From the NCBI GenBank assembly GCA_021730855.1, contig JAKFYM010000013.1, forward strand, positions 1 to 5,654: 5,654 bases of DNA, given 5' to 3'. How positions within the stretch are numbered: position 1 is the first letter of the stretch; each line of letters begins with the position of its first letter. Below, one piece after another: positions 4,616 to 5,654 of the stretch. The notes beneath the pieces were generated by a model. That model was not told the DNA's origin and did no database searches. It saw only the letters and a list, made by a program, of their open reading frames with translations. Source of the stretch: Bdellovibrionales bacterium. GTDB taxonomy: Bacteria; Bdellovibrionota; UBA1018; CAIPTA01. The position numbers and the translations under genes were made by a program.

Positions 4616-5654
4616 TTAGCCTTTAAACGGACTGCCCAAATGCCGCACGTATTCCTCCATGCCGTTGGTTTCCGCGCGCAAAAAACCCTCCACCGCTCGC
4701 GCAAACTCCGGATGCGCCAGCCAGTGGGCCGACCAAGTGGCATGGGGAAGGAACCCCCGTGCCAATTTATGCTCGCCCTGGGCCCCGCCCTCAAAAAGGC
4801 TGATTTTACGGGTCAAACAAAACTCTATGGCCTGGTAGTAACAGGCCTCAAAGTGCAAGGCCGGGTGCTGCTCCAAGGCGCCCCAGGAGCGCCCATACAG
4901 CGTGGTGGCGTCAAAAAAATTGAGGGCACAGGCGATGGGCCGCCCCTCTCGATAAGCCATGACCAGCAACAAATGCTGGGGCATGGTTTGCGCGATTTGC
5001 GCAAAAAAAGCGCGGCTGAGCGGAATCGGCGATTGGTAGAGGTGATGGGTGTGGCAATAACATTCGTAAAAGAAATCCCAGTCTGCTTCGGGGATTTCTT
5101 GCGTGAGATGCCGAAACACAATGCCCGCGTCGCGCACGCGCCGGCGCTCTTGTTGAATTTTTTTGCGTTTGTCGCGCTTCAAGCTCGCCAAGTAGGCAGC
5201 AAAATTCTCATAGCCCGCATTTTTCCAATGGAACTGCACTCCCTGCCGCAGCAGCATGCCTTGCCCTTCCAGCTCTTTTGCTTCCTTTTCTCCAGGAAAC
5301 AAAATGTGCAGGCTGGATAGCCCAAGATCACGAGCAAGTTCGAGCGCAGCGGATAGCAGGAGTGCTCGCACCTGAGGATCCTTCGACAAAATCCGTGCGC
5401 CCTGAACGGGGGTAAAGGGCACCGAGGAAACAAGCTTAGGATAGTAGCGCAGGCCGTGGCGCTGGTAGGCATCCGCCCACGGATGATCGAAGACAAATTC
5501 TCCGTAGGAATGATTTTTCAGGTAGAGAGGCAAGGCCCCCACGAGCTGATTGTTTGCGTAGACGGAGAAAAAATGCGGTTGCCAACCCGTTTGGGGCGAC
5601 ACACAGCCGCTTTGCTCCAGGGCCGCAAGAAAAGCATGGGATAGAAAAGCTGTC
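4616..5654 (-). CDS. FemAB-like GNAT-fold acyltransferase (DUF482 / PF04339 type), 5' end cut by right window edge
   Basis: 345 residues are visible; the family usually has about 370-390, so some 30-40 N-terminal residues lie beyond the window. Recognisable family blocks in order are FLSHAFLAALEQSG near the visible start, VGALPLYLKNHSYGEFVFDH (38-57) with PWADAY, YYPKLVSSVPFTPVQG (70-85), the basic KRDKRKKIQQERRR (159-172), YGRSWG (253-258) and EGGAQGEHKLARGFLP (288-303). These proteins are related to peptidoglycan-bridge aminoacyl transferases, but their substrate is not established; a cytoplasmic acyl or aminoacyl transfer role is inferred. A GTG at 5602 could be taken as a start. However, the same frame continues upstream to the edge with no stop and encodes conserved family sequence, so the gene is partial, not 328 aa. 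It is on the same strand as the receiver gene 83 bp downstream, with no evident functional link. Confidence 0.92.
   Translation of the reverse strand, partial: TAFLSHAFLAALEQSGCVSPQTGWQPHFFSVYANNQLVGALPLYLKNHSYGEFVFDHPWADAYQRHGLRYYPKLVSSVPFTPVQGARILSKDPQVRALLLSAALELARDLGLSSLHILFPGEKEAKELEGQGMLLRQGVQFHWKNAGYENFAAYLASLKRDKRKKIQQERRRVRDAGIVFRHLTQEIPEADWDFFYECYCHTHHLYQSPIPLSRAFFAQIAQTMPQHLLLVMAYREGRPIACALNFFDATTLYGRSWGALEQHPALHFEACYYQAIEFCLTRKISLFEGGAQGEHKLARGFLPHATWSAHWLAHPEFARAVEGFLRAETNGMEEYVRHLGSPFKG

Noticed and set aside
4640..5320. 226-aa open frame on the plus strand opposite the FemAB-like gene.
   Set aside because: It is fully antisense to a gene with clear family motifs and has no recognisable domain; it is a shadow frame.
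5602..5654. GTG at 5602 as the start of the FemAB-like gene (328-aa protein).
   Set aside because: The same frame stays open to the window edge and encodes FLSHAFLAALEQSG, which is conserved family sequence, so the real start is outside the window.

Overview
The window is about 5.65 kb of moderate-GC bacterial chromosome with eight protein-coding genes, two of them cut by the window edges. I see no tRNA, rRNA, CRISPR array, transposase or phage gene. A Gram-negative from the Bdellovibrionota / former Deltaproteobacteria is the best guess. The reasons are an exported single-CxxCH protein carrying a 'WPGFFGS' segment after the haem site, several small Sec-exported proteins of unknown function, stand-alone receiver domains, and a FemAB-like (DUF482 type) acyltransferase typical of Proteobacteria. 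This placement is inference from family flavour, not from a marker gene.

Layout. Positions 1-213 (minus) are the N-terminal 71 codons of mutM, encoding formamidopyrimidine-DNA glycosylase, running off the left edge. It is divergent from a small Sec-exported protein at 325-675 (plus). That gene converges on a second small exported protein at 813-1250 (minus). Upstream of the latter lies an unusual 153-bp element (1377-1529) bounded by a perfect 21-bp inverted repeat. On the minus strand it is followed by a run of T, and it starts on the base after the stop codon of the next gene. That gene (1530-2756, minus) encodes an exported 408-aa protein with one c-type haem motif, CLACH.

Across a 125-bp intergenic region that contains two dyad-like motifs, the next gene is divergent: 2882-3721 (plus). 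It encodes a putative cytoplasmic one-component regulator, an N-terminal helix-turn-helix joined to a family-3 solute-binding-protein-like domain, with no signal peptide or membrane segment. It is followed 76 bp later by a degenerate receiver protein (3798-4184, plus) that lacks the phospho-accepting Asp. That gene runs tail-to-tail, with a 42-bp overlap, into an intact CheY-like receiver (4143-4514, minus). The right side (4616-5654, minus) is a FemAB-like GNAT-fold acyltransferase. Its reading frame stays open to the window edge, so the true start lies outside; an internal GTG at 5602 is not the start.

How they may work together. mutM and the FemAB-like gene look like ordinary housekeeping or envelope genes. 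The middle (1530-4532) is the most interesting part: a sensor-like HTH/solute-binding fusion divergent from an exported haem protein, co-directional with a pseudo-receiver, which overlaps an active receiver. A regulatory link among these genes is inferred from arrangement only.
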